This document shows positions 1 to 14,321 of a DNA stretch of 64,000 nucleotides, piece after piece. The translations under genes and the position numbers were made by a program. This stretch comes from Paragonimus westermani. Taxonomy: Eukaryota; Platyhelminthes; Trematoda; Plagiorchiida; Troglotrematidae. The notes beneath the pieces are model-generated. The model was not told the DNA's origin. It made no database searches and saw only the letters and a program-made list of their open reading frames with translations. The stretch is taken from assembly GCA_008508345.1 (NCBI GenBank), contig QNGE01000411.1:210056-274055 (forward strand), written 5' to 3'. How positions within the stretch are numbered: the first letter of the stretch is position 1; the number at the start of each line of letters is the position of its first letter.

Positions 1-3000
1 GTGATGTACCTACAAACGTTAAAATTGTGTACATATCCTTAGGAGCAACATAAGGAATTTTCAGCAGATGTATATGGTTACCATTTTACATTCGTAAAAT
101 GATTTAATTGATATTCTCACCTGTAGTAATCAGTCACAAGATTACGTTGACGAATTATATGAAATATTCAGCCGATTTAAACCACTACCACTATCTATTT
201 ATTAGGACTTCTAAAAGAAACTGATTCCGTAGAATGTGCATTGACGCACAGATGTCCCAATGGTAGCTGTATTGGACGATGTCGCAGATTTCTCAGTCGC
301 ATAAGCCTTTCGATCAGCCTCTTCCTGAAAGTCACCATGAGTGTGAAAGCCGCGATTAATTGTGTGAGATGTTCGGTTTAGATCAACCAACCCTCCCAAG
401 ACTCACCAGTGAATGATGACGACTCAATGCCACAAATGTATCTGGCATGTGTTTGCGTAAACGTTGTGTGGGACAACACGATATATACAAATATATGAAC
501 AGAACAACGCAAGCAAACACTTTACAGAATACTTTCTAATTGAGGCGTTATGAATCACACTGAAAGAACCACGCGCCTTTATCTAGCCATGTGCAGTTGG
601 GTTAAAAACTGTTTGGAATACAACCGCAGGACAGCCATGTGTTTAACCTTGACAGATGATCGAATCAAGAAAAAATACCTCGGCTTGCGACAGAAATAGT
701 AGCATGAGGCCTGTCAAACAAAGGCGTCAACATTTCAGTTGCCAACTTCAACAATCGGCTTAAAAAATGACCCGTTTTCCCCGTACTATTTTGGGAAACT
801 ACCACTCGTAAAATCAGCCGTTTCACGTGAAATTCACTGCTGGAACGTATCGCATGTTTACAACAGGAGCTGCGAAACACATCAACCGGCGGATCATATT
901 TCTTTCCCTTTGCATCCCCCTTGTAATGAAGTGAAATAAGGCGGGCGTTAGTTGGTGCTGTCGACCTGATAACACATGTTGGTCATGATATCTAAATTTA
1001 GTTTTTAACCAGCCGGCTTCGTTCGTAGTGAATAATGATCAGTAGACTCGTGATTAATAGAAGTACTACCGCTCACAAACGCCACCTCTATGCGGTTGAG
1101 TAGGCTAAAGGAATTTTGATGATTTTGCCCGATTCGTTTACTTCTTAAAACATTTCGCATGAATATTACGGGAGCTTAACTGTCAAATGGGTTTGTTTCT
1201 GGCGCTTTGTACGGATGACCATAAAGAGTTCACTATGCATAATGGTTGCTGACGATTAAGAATGCATCATCTTCTAGAATTGGTAGCCCAATAGTAGTTG
1301 GGCGTGGTGCATGTGCCTCCAGCAATTTAATCGTAGGTAATGTGTGATTAGTGGTGTAATGGTCAGGATTGTTGCCTTGTCAAAGCATGGCCGGTATTCT
1401 AGTTCAGGGTGTGACAAGGATGCGCACCAACGACGAGTTTGGAAAGAAACGATACTTAAGTCTAGTGAGTCTGTGTAAAGATGGACAGCTGAGACGTCTG
1501 AAAGAATGCAAAATCTAGGCTCATATGTGAGTAACACTCAATTTACGGTAACCACTATCTATTACTACTTAAAAGTAACGGTATGTTTTGCCTTCACATA
1601 AAATTCCAATCACCATCTAGACAAAACACTGTGGGTAACGGTTTACATCTTGAATATCAACAGTTCACAGACTACAGAAAGTCAGGTACAGCCGCCATTA
1701 GTTTGTGAGCTAGAGAACAATAATTTGTGCTTAACATCAAATACAGTATTATACAGCATATGAACTATCACCCAGCTAAATAAAATGAAAGTTTTTAAAG
1801 CACGATATTACAGTATACTACACAAATCCTAAGACACCTTCTGACCAATATGCCACATACACACAGATACTGTTTCTTTTCGATACGGCAAAACAAAGTA
1901 TTGTAAAACCCTAGAGGGAACCATTGGTCTCCGTGCTGTGCCTGTTTTTCGGATTTACGTTGATTAAGATAATTCAGGATATTAGAACCTTAACTGTAGA
2001 CGAGATTGAACATACCCTATCCGGAGTGGCTGAGGAGACATGAAAGCGAGACAGGTTCATAGCAGACGGTGTGAAGTTCTGATAGAAAGGTAATCGCTTT
2101 GCCAGCAACATCAGTCTTAGTCAGATAAGAGTGATGAGAAGCCAGTCGGTCATCTAGATGGGAGATGAAAAAAATCTGGATAGGGTGAACTGTACCACCG
2201 TTACTACTCTCCTTCTGTTGGTCAGGATCGTTGTTTGATGATGAATCAACCACATCATTTCATACGTGCAACTTGCATCAGCCAATGTCAACCTCATTCT
2301 CTGTGATACTTTTGCTCGCGGTTCTGTTGGGAGCAAACATAGGTCAAACAACTTAGGCTTGCGTAACTATATTTTCGCGTTTCTGATGGCCTGTGATGGT
2401 CCGATCGTGGAAGTTTCCCAACAACGCGTAGAAGAGCTCCGAATAGGAACCCATGACCGAAGTTGTTCAAACTACCTTATTCCAATCGTTGGGCTCTATT
2501 CCAAGGGGTGCCACAAACTTTGCCTAAAACTTGCTTCGCTACAATCACTAAAAGAAAATATGAAAACTGTAGGAAGACGTGGCTTAGACAAACGGTTTCA
2601 TAAGTTTGACAAAATTGAGGTTGTGGAACCAGTACCGCCTCATAGCATACGAAGCATTGGCGAGAAGTGGTCTGAGCGACACAACTGTCTGTTTTCAGCC
2701 GAAAATGGCGAAGACGTCCGACTGGTTACTGTTACCTGCTTCTTTGTGACGACTGCGGTTCTTTTTATATTTGAAGAATAGAAGATGACGTCCCAATTGC
2801 ACACGAGAGGGTTAGAGAAGTCAAGTGTTAACACTCCTAAAAGCTGCAAAGAATCTGATAAGAAAGTGTCAGTGGCGCAAATGAAAAGGTTAGGTGATAA
2901 GACATCTCATGCGACCGTCCATCCTGAGAAGGTATTTTTTATCATCCTTCAGTCACCAACTATGAGCTAGTGCAACGCTGAAGGAAAAAATGTTGTGCGC

Positions 3001-6000
3001 CACTAATCTCTTCCTGGGCGACTTAAGTAATAGCTTCCAGAGGTCTCTTCATAAATTCCACTGACAGAAGTCCTATTTTAAACATGATTATCTCAGGCAG
3101 ATTGAGAATCAACTGAAGAGCACGAGTATCCGTATTTCACTAGCCGTTTGGAGTCCACAGTAATGCTTTATACGATTCAGCGACGCTTGTTGTCCTTCAC
3201 GGGTTATTCCATTTGTTTTTGGGAAACCATGCCTTCCTTGCTAAAGCAATGGCTTAACTGTTTCGGAATCAAAACCTATTAGATTGCAAGTTAAACAACA
3301 TGTAAATCAGTCAAGTAGAAATTACCATTCGTCAAAATTTGTAACGCAGGTCATTTAATCGAAGCTCACTGTGCATCGATTAAAAGTCTTTCGACCTTCG
3401 CCAGCACAGATGTACTACGGAGTTAGGCCGTCGAACGCTTCATCGAAACTACGGCAGATTTAGCCAACTAACCAGGTGGCAGACCGGTAACGACTGGCAT
3501 ACATAACATCTTGTTGCATATCAACCCCTTTCCAATGGGAGTCCAAGTGCCTATGGAACGCAAATAGACTATCGATCGGAAAGTGATTAACGACATATTT
3601 AAATCGAATGGATGTAACGAAAAGCTGGTCGCTCCTAGAAAAGTTCGACTATGTTTGACATGTTTGACATTCAAATTTTAGTTACCGGAAAAAGATTGGG
3701 TGAGAATTCGAAACATTGTTTTTCAGCAAGACTGACTATCACCCAATTAGATAGCAAAATTTGACCATACAAACAGAACCCAAACAGGTTTCACTATGGT
3801 AGATTTCTCACGAAGCGTCTGTGAACGACGTCAATCGGAAGTGATTTGTATGCGAAACGCTGGGATGAGCAACTGCGTAGTATGAAACAGCTGGAGAGGA
3901 TATGTGTAAGTAGTCCACGAAGAATTGTCGTCAGCCTGTATGGTCAAGCACAATTGATCCAAGCCAAACATAGTTTCTGGTAAGCAGGTTGTTGATGGTG
4001 TAACAATTTGGGTAATGGACCAGAGTTGACAGTTGTGAAACTACCTCCTCTAGACACACAGGCAATGTGTTCCTTTCATCGACGTACGCACTTTCTAAGA
4101 AAGCCACAATTTGCACAGTTAGATTCCTGGACGGATTTAGTGCTAACGATTAGGTTTGTACAATTCAGTATTACAATGCTGACAACTATTCAATGAGTAC
4201 GATTCGTATAAAAACCGCCTTATCTCATGTCTGAACGCGCATACAGTCCCAATACCCGGTAAGTTATGGCACGCTTAACTGCAAGACCACTCTGAGTATG
4301 TTCGCATAGTTTTTTCTGATAAGGGACAGAAGCCTCGGAACTGGTCCGTCACGCATCAACTTTTGTGTACACTTACCATCTTTATTGGTCCATTAAAAAA
4401 TTAGCTTCCACACCACTGAAATGTTGCAATCGTTTTGTTCAGCAAAACACTGGAGAAGTGCAGGTAACAACTTGATATGTATGCTAGTATACCCTTCCGT
4501 TCATATTTTTTGGCTGGCCATGGGGTTCTCAGTAAAAAATGTGATTAACAAACGTTCGAGCATCGGGTCGGCCTTTTAAGTTGTTGTTGCTGACTTACAA
4601 TGTGATATAACGTGTGTCAGACATTTTCAATTCTGTGCAGCTGTGGACTGGCTTGCAGTCATTCTGTCGTATGCACTTCGCTGGGTCAGCTTGTACTTCA
4701 TCAATCACAAAACTACATGCTGTATCGTGTTGACACATTGCGAAATGCGAAAAATCTGAATGTGTTATCCATGCAAACGACGTGGTTTTGTTGTTCATCA
4801 CTTGTACACCGCCAATTCACTGATTTCTAGTGGGGTACTTATGCCTACATCTGAATAAAGCATATGGATAACGGAAAAATTTGAAGAAGTCCAGTATTTC
4901 TGCTCACCTTCTTTGAGAGTTACCGTCGAGTGAGTAAAATTCACACTTCGCCTCGTCGGACCAAGCATCTTTGTGCGAAGACTCAGCTCAAAGCTTCATG
5001 GCTCATTACTGTGTGTACTTGTCAGGCAGCACCAGGGGTCTACAAGAAATCTTACAATCCGCCTTCGTTAAAGTTCAGTTAACCCCTGAATATCCTTAGA
5101 GTATCTGGTACAGGTTGTCGAAGCATCGTTTGTCCAAAATAGCTACCGTAAACAGCCAGATTTTTAAATCACCTTTCTCCCATTTTCCAAGCATTCCATG
5201 CCAAGGCATTACGATTTGTGCCGATTTACTGTAATTCATAAAAGCCTCAGAGTTTTTGGGACACGCACGCAAACCACTAACACCAATCCACTCCAGTATG
5301 TTGTATATCTGTGATTAACTGAGTCAGTAACTCAGCAAGCTGTCGACGTTGCCCGTTAATGCATATCAAGGGTTCCTTCAGTCAGGGGAAACACACACTC
5401 CATACAAATAACTTGGTTGAAATTGAGGATCTTTTGTCATTCAGCATCGTGTACCACACAACCCAACGTGCAGTGTAGGATAGTGCTTAGTCAGTATAGT
5501 CTAAGCATTTAATTTGAACGCTTGGAACTCTGTGGATAAACGCAGCTGAAGAGCTGAAGGCAAACAGCCACAGACGTGAAAACGCACTAAGCGAAGTCGA
5601 ACTATCCGCCTTTCGTTCCTTGTAAGTCCACCTGGATCCCCTTCCGCAGATGAGGGATTTTTAAGACCATCAACTGACCAACAATCATCACCTGTTGCAC
5701 GATATCCTATCAGCAGAATTCCCCTGAATGTTGACACGCACCTTTCGCACGGCAGGTGAAAGTAAATAGCTTTTTAAGACACCTTGAATCAACCAGTTAG
5801 AATGATAGATAAGTCACAAATGGGATGGATTTAGGTTTTACCGGTTAAATATTTACAGAGTGAATTGGGCTCGGCTTCTTTCAAGGCACCTAAACATTCT
5901 CCTCGAATGACGAGACACATTACCTACGTCACATTACGACTCGACCGAATCTCAACTATTGGTGGGCTATTTATGGTGTTCGTACGTCTCGGGTGAGCTA

Positions 6001-9000
6001 ATCTGTTAGGAGGGTTCAGTGCAGTCAACCGCAATTTCGTTTTTAAAACTGAATCAGGATAGATAATGTGCTGGCTCTCCGAATATTTTTCTTTATTTCA
6101 GACGTACAAGCAGTTTGCCAAAACAGCGACTGTTCTGTAAGACCACTTTGACTGAATGTTATGCATAGTTTAATAGCTTTTCACCAGTGAAACTGAAAGG
6201 GATTTTCATCCATCATCTAGTAAACAGTAATGATGTACAATAAAAGCCATTCGGTGTCGACTTGTCATATATAGTATGTTTTCGAACAAGTTACGGGAAG
6301 AAATACAGTGATAAGCAAGGCTCATTCTTTCATTTTGTTTCAGATGATTAGTGGAGGTTAATGAGATTGTTCGAATTGCACCGATGTCCACATCTGCAAG
6401 ATGGTTTCTTAGAGGAAGGAGTTTCACAAATAATGTCAAACTTATGCGCCTTATTCGGAGAGCTATTGAATCGGACAAAAATAAATCTAGACTGCTATAA
6501 AAATGGGTCCTGTTAGATGTTGAATTTCCTGTGATTTACATTTATTGGGAGCAAGCAATTCGTCTGCTGTTTCTTCGTTAACCACCTTTCTAACTCATCC
6601 TGTTGAGTTGTGTCATATATATTGCGCTATAATTAGCATGATAATCGAACGTAAAAATGGCAGCCATATTGACTACTTCACTGTTCTCGTGACTTTAAGT
6701 TCGAACGAACTGAATGGATTTTTGTACAATGACCTCAGCATGTTCTGTCATTTGAAGCCGGTAGACCGTTTGCGTGGTTAGCCGAATCGAAGCCACGGAT
6801 ATGAACAAGTGGTTCTCAGTCATGAAACCAAGCCAACCTACCCAGATTTGTGCTAAATATTCTGATGTTACATTAGCAGTTCGCTTGTTGGCAACGAAGG
6901 TGTACATTGTGGAGAAATAGACGACCATACTCGTCCATAACAAATTGGTGCATTTGAGCCGATCTGCTGACGGACAGCACTACACGATCGCATTGGTTAA
7001 ATAACAGCTAGTTACAGTGCCTGTGTGATGAGCATGGATATGTGGACCTCGAGCAGTGAATTTGTTACTGGTTGAAGTCACACCCACCCAGCTATGGGGC
7101 TAGCCAACTGTCTGTCAATCTTTCCGATCATATTCTTTGGAACATTAAAATACTTGTCCTCGCTCACAATATTTAGAGATCGAAGAAATTCGAGCTCAAT
7201 GTTTTTATGCACCTTCTTTTAGGCAAGTATGGGTTTGAAAAGACATACCCCATAAAACGAATGTGCATCGGCGAATGAGTGTTTAGGGTGCAAAGCATTG
7301 TGAGAGTAGAAACAGTTTCTATAAGCGCAGTTCGCGAATAGTTTTTCGACACTCTTGAGCATAAGCGAATGGTTAGCCTGATGTGGATAACTGACAGGTG
7401 TTTATGAAAAGGCTTTGAAATGTGTGTGCCTCTGTTGTGACCTACTCCACCCACTTACCAACACGTGTATCATGGTAGTAACATCAAGTGAAGAATGATG
7501 TGACTATCTGTCCGTAGTTTAATTCCCACTGTTAAAACCGAGAACAAAAAGAATTCAAGAGTGTAAATTTTACTAGTGAAACGCTGGGAGAGAGTAAATC
7601 AGAAAAGACAATGACAGCACACCTTGACTGATTTAGACACATCGTGAGGCAGAAATTTAATCTTGCTGTTGCATTCCATAGTACGGATTCCTCGTTGCTG
7701 ATTACCACCAACTGAGCATACTAAGGAAACGCTGATCATTCACACGACAAATTTAATTAGTTTCTTTATCGAACTTGCATTTTATGGTCAATATCGGTGG
7801 CGTTCAACATCACATCACATGTTAAACTTCATATTGTTACAACCACAATACGTGTAATAAAGAATTAAGGCTAAAAACTTTTCAGCTGATTCATCTCCCA
7901 GGAAAGAATGTGGGTGTAATTATGAAACATCTGTTTAATTACACGATGAGACTATTCTTAAGAAGACATACAATATCTGTAGCCTACGCACAAACCTATG
8001 TCGAATTATCCCTAACATTCAGCTTTTCGGTGGAGACAAACTGCTTGTGACCTACATTTGTGACAACATTTGGATGTCCCAAAATTCTTGTCTCAGTGAC
8101 CGACTGGTCCAAATCATCTAAAATGGAATGTGACCCTCAACAGTCCTGCTAAATCCCTCATTAGTGCGAATACTGATAAGAGTACTCATTTAGGAAAATG
8201 AAGGGTTATTATGGAACAAGCAGTTCTGTCCTCAATTCATCATATTGTCCATATCAGGAATAACAAGCTTATGCACATCTGATCCTTAGCCTTAGTTGCT
8301 ACGTTTTGTATTTGACCTCACGTATCCATTAAAAATCCAATTATTTCTATGGCCCTGCATGAATGCTAGATAATTATCAATCTGCATGTCAGTAAGAGTA
8401 CAAAAAGGGCTGACAGATATTATTGTTTCTGACTAACCTGAACGGTCCAACAGCAGATGGAACCATACACAAAAATGGTTGATACGGTATTTAAATAACG
8501 ATTCCCCTGAAACAAACAGCCGCACATCACCCTTCCAAATTCCCATTCCTGAATTACAACCATGCTATCAATTTAGTTTGTTACCATTTTTTATCCCGTG
8601 AACGTGTGAACCGACAAACCCATATAAATCAGTGTATCACTTGAGTTCGTATAACCCAGGATGACGCTGAACGCAACTCCGATTTGGCTGTTGTGATTGG
8701 TGATGATCTAAGCAGTGGTTATGAGTAGGTCCTCAGCTTGCAGGAATCTGAGTAAATTTTCCATAATTCGAAACACGTCTTCCCTTACTAACTGCATTCA
8801 TAAATGTGTACATTAATTGAATGAACGTTCTGTTAGAGCGAATAGACTCGGCTAACACTGTAATAGGCACTTCGTTAACTATGAGTTACGTGAGCTCCGG
8901 CGAATACCGGTGATTTATTCCATCAGCGTTTATTACCCGAACCAGCACTCTACCGCGATCCATAAACAAGACTCAACATGGTGTGACAAAATTCGGTAAG

Positions 9001-12000
9001 GTGACCACGATATTGTTTGGCAGCCGACTGATGCGTGAAAGACGAACTGATAGACCCGATTCCATTGTATGAATGTGCATGGATAAATACCTCCTTGATA
9101 TCACATGATATCAGTTCATCCCACGTACCAGCTCTCATCTGTCAATCGGCTCTTGGAGTTAAAACAACTTATTGCAAAAATACCGACCTCAAACACGAAA
9201 ATGTTGATACCTTCGTAGCCAAATGAATGAATGAAAGTAACATGTAAGCCTGAAGGAGAGAGATCACGTGAAAGGTGTGTACGGAAAGACCAGCGGAAAC
9301 GGAAAATTTTAAGTAAATGATAAGTATGTGATTGCTCACAAAGTGCGTGCATGAAGGCAGACAACACAGTTAGCAGAACGTTTGTTTGCTGAATTTGTGC
9401 GAGCTTAACGCTGTATGCCAAGCTGTACGATATCTGTGCCAGAACGCAGAAATGTAGTCTCAGGAACACTAATGAATATGACCAACGGATGTGGGTTAAA
9501 CATTGAATACTTCAACTTGATTCTCAGATTGCGTTCTCCTCAGTACGTCCATTAGGATTAAACTGTTATTCGCTATGTCGTTAGGGATTAGAGAGTTCGT
9601 TTACCACTCATTACTAACTAGACATCTGGCATGCAGATGGTTGAAACTTGAGCGTGTATTTTAATTACCAAATCTTCATCCTTTGGGAAATGCCTGCTAA
9701 AATATTGACAGCTGTAATATTTTATCTGAAACCCCATATACGACGAGTCTGAGAACTATGCAATGAACCGAATAGCTGGTGGTCCAGATTTTATGAATCG
9801 ATACATTTCGGCACCAAGTATTCAGAGTATCAGTTGGCGAGTGAGAATGCGTTTTAGACTGCGGTCAGTTCACAATCACGATCTGCGCCTTTCAGTACCA
9901 CCGAGTTGTGTTGAAAATGTTATTGGACGGATTTGCAATGGATACTACGTGGGATCTGCAACTGTACTGTGAAAGGGATTTTATCCGCTCGAATGGATGC
10001 ACGAGAAATCCAGAACCATCCACTTTTTAGCTCACTGCTCTCATTCATGGCTGAGTAGATTCTTTAGCAAGTTATTGGGTCAAATTTAATAGCCTTACCT
10101 CAGTATGCCTTCCAGGACATTTGCATTATCACACAGTATGTAGAAATCCGTTTTTTTGCAACACGCTGAGTGTAAACGTCTTGGTATCAGGCAAAACGTG
10201 TATACTAGAACACTAGATTACTAACCGCTCTGCAACCCCCTGTAAGCGATAGATATTTCCAAAGTCCCATCTCATGTATTGAAGCAGACTACGCTGCCAT
10301 CTTGCTAACGAAGTATAGGACGGCATTCCGCCAGTTCAAGAGTCGTATTCGATGAAAACGCGCCGAAGAGGTTCTACACCCTAGTCAAGTCGTCTGAAGG
10401 AAACCGGATGGCTGGATAATTGCCTACGAATAACCATCTGTGGAAAATTTGCCAACTGGTGTGCTGTAAGACGATGAGCTTTGTTAATCTAGTACTAACA
10501 TAAACCACACTACAACCAAAGTGTAGTTAGTGTACTGCATATATAAAATTGATAGTTTGTATTGAAAGAACAACATGTAGATACGAACAAGGAAATTTTA
10601 TGCTTACTCACCTATAACCAAAAAAGCTTCCAATATGGCCCCATTGATCTTTCAGGTATGTGATCTGGTATTAACAAGAGAACAAAAATAAGTTACTGTC
10701 AGCAAACAAGCTCTATTCGAAATGTTCAGATCGTCTATTCTGATTAATAAAACTACGCGTTATCGACCCTACCGAAGGTTTTTGTCATCTCAAGTGATCC
10801 ACTGTTTCCCTGCAACGAGGTTCCGATTCCAAAGAGTGTGATTCACCTGTGACCCACCGATAGTGAACCAAATGGTTAAAAGTGATGCCGTAGTGGAAAT
10901 GTTGGCTCATTAGTTCGAATCACAGATATACCGAATACTGTAGTTTCAATGTAGCCAAACGTTGGCTCCAATTGTTTTTACTCTGGTGCATTTACTGAAA
11001 ACAGTGTTAGTTAAGCACTGTCCATGCCACCCAAGTAGCATTGTGAGCCGTATTTGTTCACAGAAATAGGCACCGATTACTTCTGCTAACAATGAGAGCA
11101 ACTTTTGTAGTTTGGTAAATGACGAGCAAAAACTAACTCACTGAAGTATTTGCTGTCAAAAACGAAATCAGTTAGTAAAGTGAAGTGTTTCCAGAACTTT
11201 CAGACAGCATTATAAAAAGACTGCCATAAAAATGATTCGCTTTGTGTTATCATGATTAGTACTGATGCGTTGAATAGTTCTATGCTGTTAAGTGAACTGA
11301 TGAGAGTTTAGTGTATGGGGATAAACTGAAGGTGATTGGCTTAGTGATAACGTATAACTGTCACTTCAAAAGGTATTATTGGTCTACTCGACTGGCAACA
11401 CAAGCAATCAATTAGGTTTAACAGTTTGCATGAGAAACGAAGTGTATCACTTAGGTGAGCTAAGGAATTGCATTGCCTAACTGTACTGATAAAGTCTGAA
11501 TATATTGAATGTGTGCGCTAGAATCGTGTTTTAAATGATTTCGTTTTTGCTGTCGGTACACCACTATTGGAAAATAAGAGGGTATTACTTCGAATTTCTC
11601 ACTCAGGTACATCGTGTGATATGCTTAGAATGCACCAGCTGAACACATTTTATGAAGATGGGTATCTTAGAATAAAGATTTACATAGCAGCAAGCTTATC
11701 TAGTACCTATCAACCTTGTGTATCTGGCAAGATTTTGTTATTCATCGAAATACCGGTTTGATATGACAGTAAAAAGATAACGCGATATTCAATTCATGGA
11801 GTGGATTACAAAACAATGAACCGAGAGTATGTGTCATCTCTCGAAGCTAATAAACGCTAACCTGGGTGTTTAGAGTGTGAAGTGTGAAGTACAGCCAGTA
11901 GGTATTAAGTGAAACGAAATTAGGTGAGTGGAAGCTATCAATTTAGAAGACCAGGTAGCTGCTACTCTCATATTCACTGAAATATTGTCAGAATAACAGC

Positions 12001-13959
12001 ACAATTAATCAAATGCTGGTTGACATGGTATACCTGAAGAAATTGCAGAATTATGTGCTGTCAGATAGCGAAAATGACAGACATAAGCATGGATGGAAAT
12101 TCATGCAAAAGTAATTAAACAGAAGTTGAGACCGGACTGCACAGATCTGAGTTGCCTCTAGTGTGCGAATCACGGTCACCAGACGACGACCGTGCTACGA
12201 TGATTGCTGTTACGCATTCCACTTTGTGTACAATGAAGGAGCCATTGTTACTCTATTGGCCAAGGTACCGTATTTGAGGTACTGCATAAACCCCAAACCT
12301 GAGTGAATGCGATGAATACGTTAGGAGACGTTGGTGAGGTGAGTGGCATCGAACAGTTACACGCTCAACACAGTTGCATCACACGAATGCAAAAGGCACA
12401 TGTGTTCAATAGGAGCTAACTGTGACTGAAACGTGTAGGTTGCAGATGATTTGCTTAATGACGTTTACATTCTCAGTGTGAAATAATTGTATTACGAGAA
12501 TGAAAAAAAGGATAAGCACAAAAAAAGAACCCTAAACTAAACAAACCAAGCCGACCTTTGGAATAGGTTCAACTCCAACTTACAGCCTCAGACATACCAC
12601 CTGTGATTAAACTTCTGTTCTGACCGTGAGCGGCGCAGCCAACTTATCTAGACTTCACGCATTTGTTCTCACTTGACTCAGAAGGCATTGTATATGCTCT
12701 TTTGTGACCGAATGTTCTTCACGAAAACTAAGAAAACCCACCCCGTTCTAATCAGGCCTTCTCATTTCTGGCTTTCATTAATCCGAACATATTACACCAG
12801 TACTTAGCAAACTTAGAATCTAGTGTTATTCAACATGCCACTCCTTCTATATAAATGATTAAGAACCATATCATATACTAAACACCCTCTGCACGATTCT
12901 TAACCCGTTCCTCGTGCGGAAGAGTATCTCCTAAGGGACCGAGGAAGCATACACTTTTCTAGACATAGGTGTAATGCGACGGAGAGTCACTGTAAAGTAG
13001 TGTGTTAATTAAGACATTTCACTGGATTGTAGGTGCCCTACGAAGAAGCTTTTATCTACAGCCTTTATTAGTTGAAAGAGAAAAGAAAATGCTAGTACCA
13101 ATGACTTGGCGCTCTCTAGATGAACGAATCTGAGCTCATAAAGCTCTCCATGCTATCTCCCATTTTTATGGCCGCTTCCAGTCATCATACCAAACAGAAA
13201 AGGCTTATACACCACCTGATGTAAATTGCCGTTGGTTAGCTGTCACTAAAAATTACGGAGCGACTAAAAGCAAGTGTAAACCTATTCAGTTAGCTTTTTC
13301 ATTTGAACACCAAGTGTCTACATTTTACCAGTATCCATTCGCACAGGGTGAGAAGTAAAGCACCTATATTTTGAACAGAATGTTACGCAATTGCGATTCA
13401 CGAAGACTATCGAAAAGTTTTAAATAAATAGACGATTTCACATTCACAGGGGCGGCATCGTTTAATTTTCTGTTTTCTAGAACTCGCCCTAATAGTGGTT
13501 TTTTCAAGATCAGACTGAGTGCTACCCAATCTACTTTTGGCCATAGTTTTATTAGCTGGACAATACTTAAAACACTTGAAGGCACTGTGGTAAATTACGG
13601 AACTTATGGCGCTTCGTACGATGTACCTGGACACAACATTACGAATGTCCTTTCACAACAATTTTTATTCAGTTCAAAATGATATAAATTCTGTAAAACA
13701 TGAATTGTCTGCTTATTGCGGATTTGATACCTACTGTTTTTCAGTCTGTTTTACTCCTATGTTGAAGATGAACTTTGTTGATATTGCGAGACCAACGTGC
13801 GCACAATAACTGGTCTAAACAACTTGTACCGTCTGCAGATATGATGGGTCATATATCACTGTGAATATATGATTTAACTAGGTGTCGTAATTTGCAACAT
13901 TTTTGGTCCCGTTTCTCAAAAGTCACACAGTCTGTGTGGATAAAATGGCGGCAACTAAC
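1..13959 (-). other. Integrin alpha intron 3 (partial), no recognised gene
   Basis: This stretch lies downstream of the exon 3 donor and should be intron, because no continuation of the beta-propeller was seen on the minus strand. I looked for codons for FGY, GAP and the D-N-D-G calcium loop that should come next and found none in credible context. The longest open frame (2266-2781, plus, 171 codons) resembles no family I know and is within the length range expected by chance. A weak hammerhead-like fold near 11297 is described in the findings. Short exons lacking these motifs could have been missed. Confidence 0.6.
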
Positions 13960-14321
13960 CCCACCCAGTTCCATTGTCTGATCGATCAGCATCACAATCC
14001 CACGATACTCGTTATCGATCCACATGGAACTGGAAGCCAGCAGACCCCAGTTATCATTAGTTTCGTGAAAGTTGTTTTTTTGTCCGGATGCATCACTGTG
14101 GAGTCTGTGACTTGGCCTGGAATCAGTATCACGAACCAGTTTGACTAAGCTTACAGCATAGCCCAGATTGAAGCCCATATGCTTCAGATCCTGCGGCGAA
14201 CTTTTTAGTCGCATTGCGTTAATCAACTCACGACCGCGGTAGTGGCCCAGGAAGACGTTCCCCTCTGTCAAGTAGCTGCCCGGCATGCCAAGAGCAACCA
14301 GTGCTTCGCCCAAGTGTTTCC
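13960..14321 (-). CDS. Integrin alpha subunit, exon 3 (propeller blades 2-4 region)
   Basis: The acceptor TTCTATCGCCTTTCAG ends at 14322. The exon gives GG to finish the split Gly codon and continues KHLGEALVALGMPGSYLTEG and NVFLGHYRG. This is the integrin stretch usually read as ...VLLGGPGSYYWQGNVF. HMGFNLGYAVSLVKL is the next SYLGYSVA-like repeat, and NWGLLASSSMW with EYRGIVMLID is the following blade strand. About 25 polar residues (roughly 308-335, rich in Ser, His, Asp and Asn) lie between the GYAVS strand and the WGLLAS strand, where most integrins have a short loop. The preferred end is GGG|GTTAGT at 13959, phase 0; an alternative donor GTGGGG sits five bases earlier. The frame is open to about 13849, but the residues after the donor do not look like integrin. 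The next exon was not found in 1-13959, so the gene continues beyond the left edge. Confidence 0.84.

Noticed and set aside
2266..2781. Plus-strand open frame of 171 codons, one of the longest in the window
   Set aside because: No domain, signal peptide or family is recognisable. A frame this long is expected about once by chance in 64 kb of six-frame A+T-rich DNA.
10912..10985. Possible next integrin exon containing an FGY codon triplet on the minus strand
   Set aside because: The surrounding residues lack the GAP and D-N-D-G signatures, and no proper splice acceptor precedes it.
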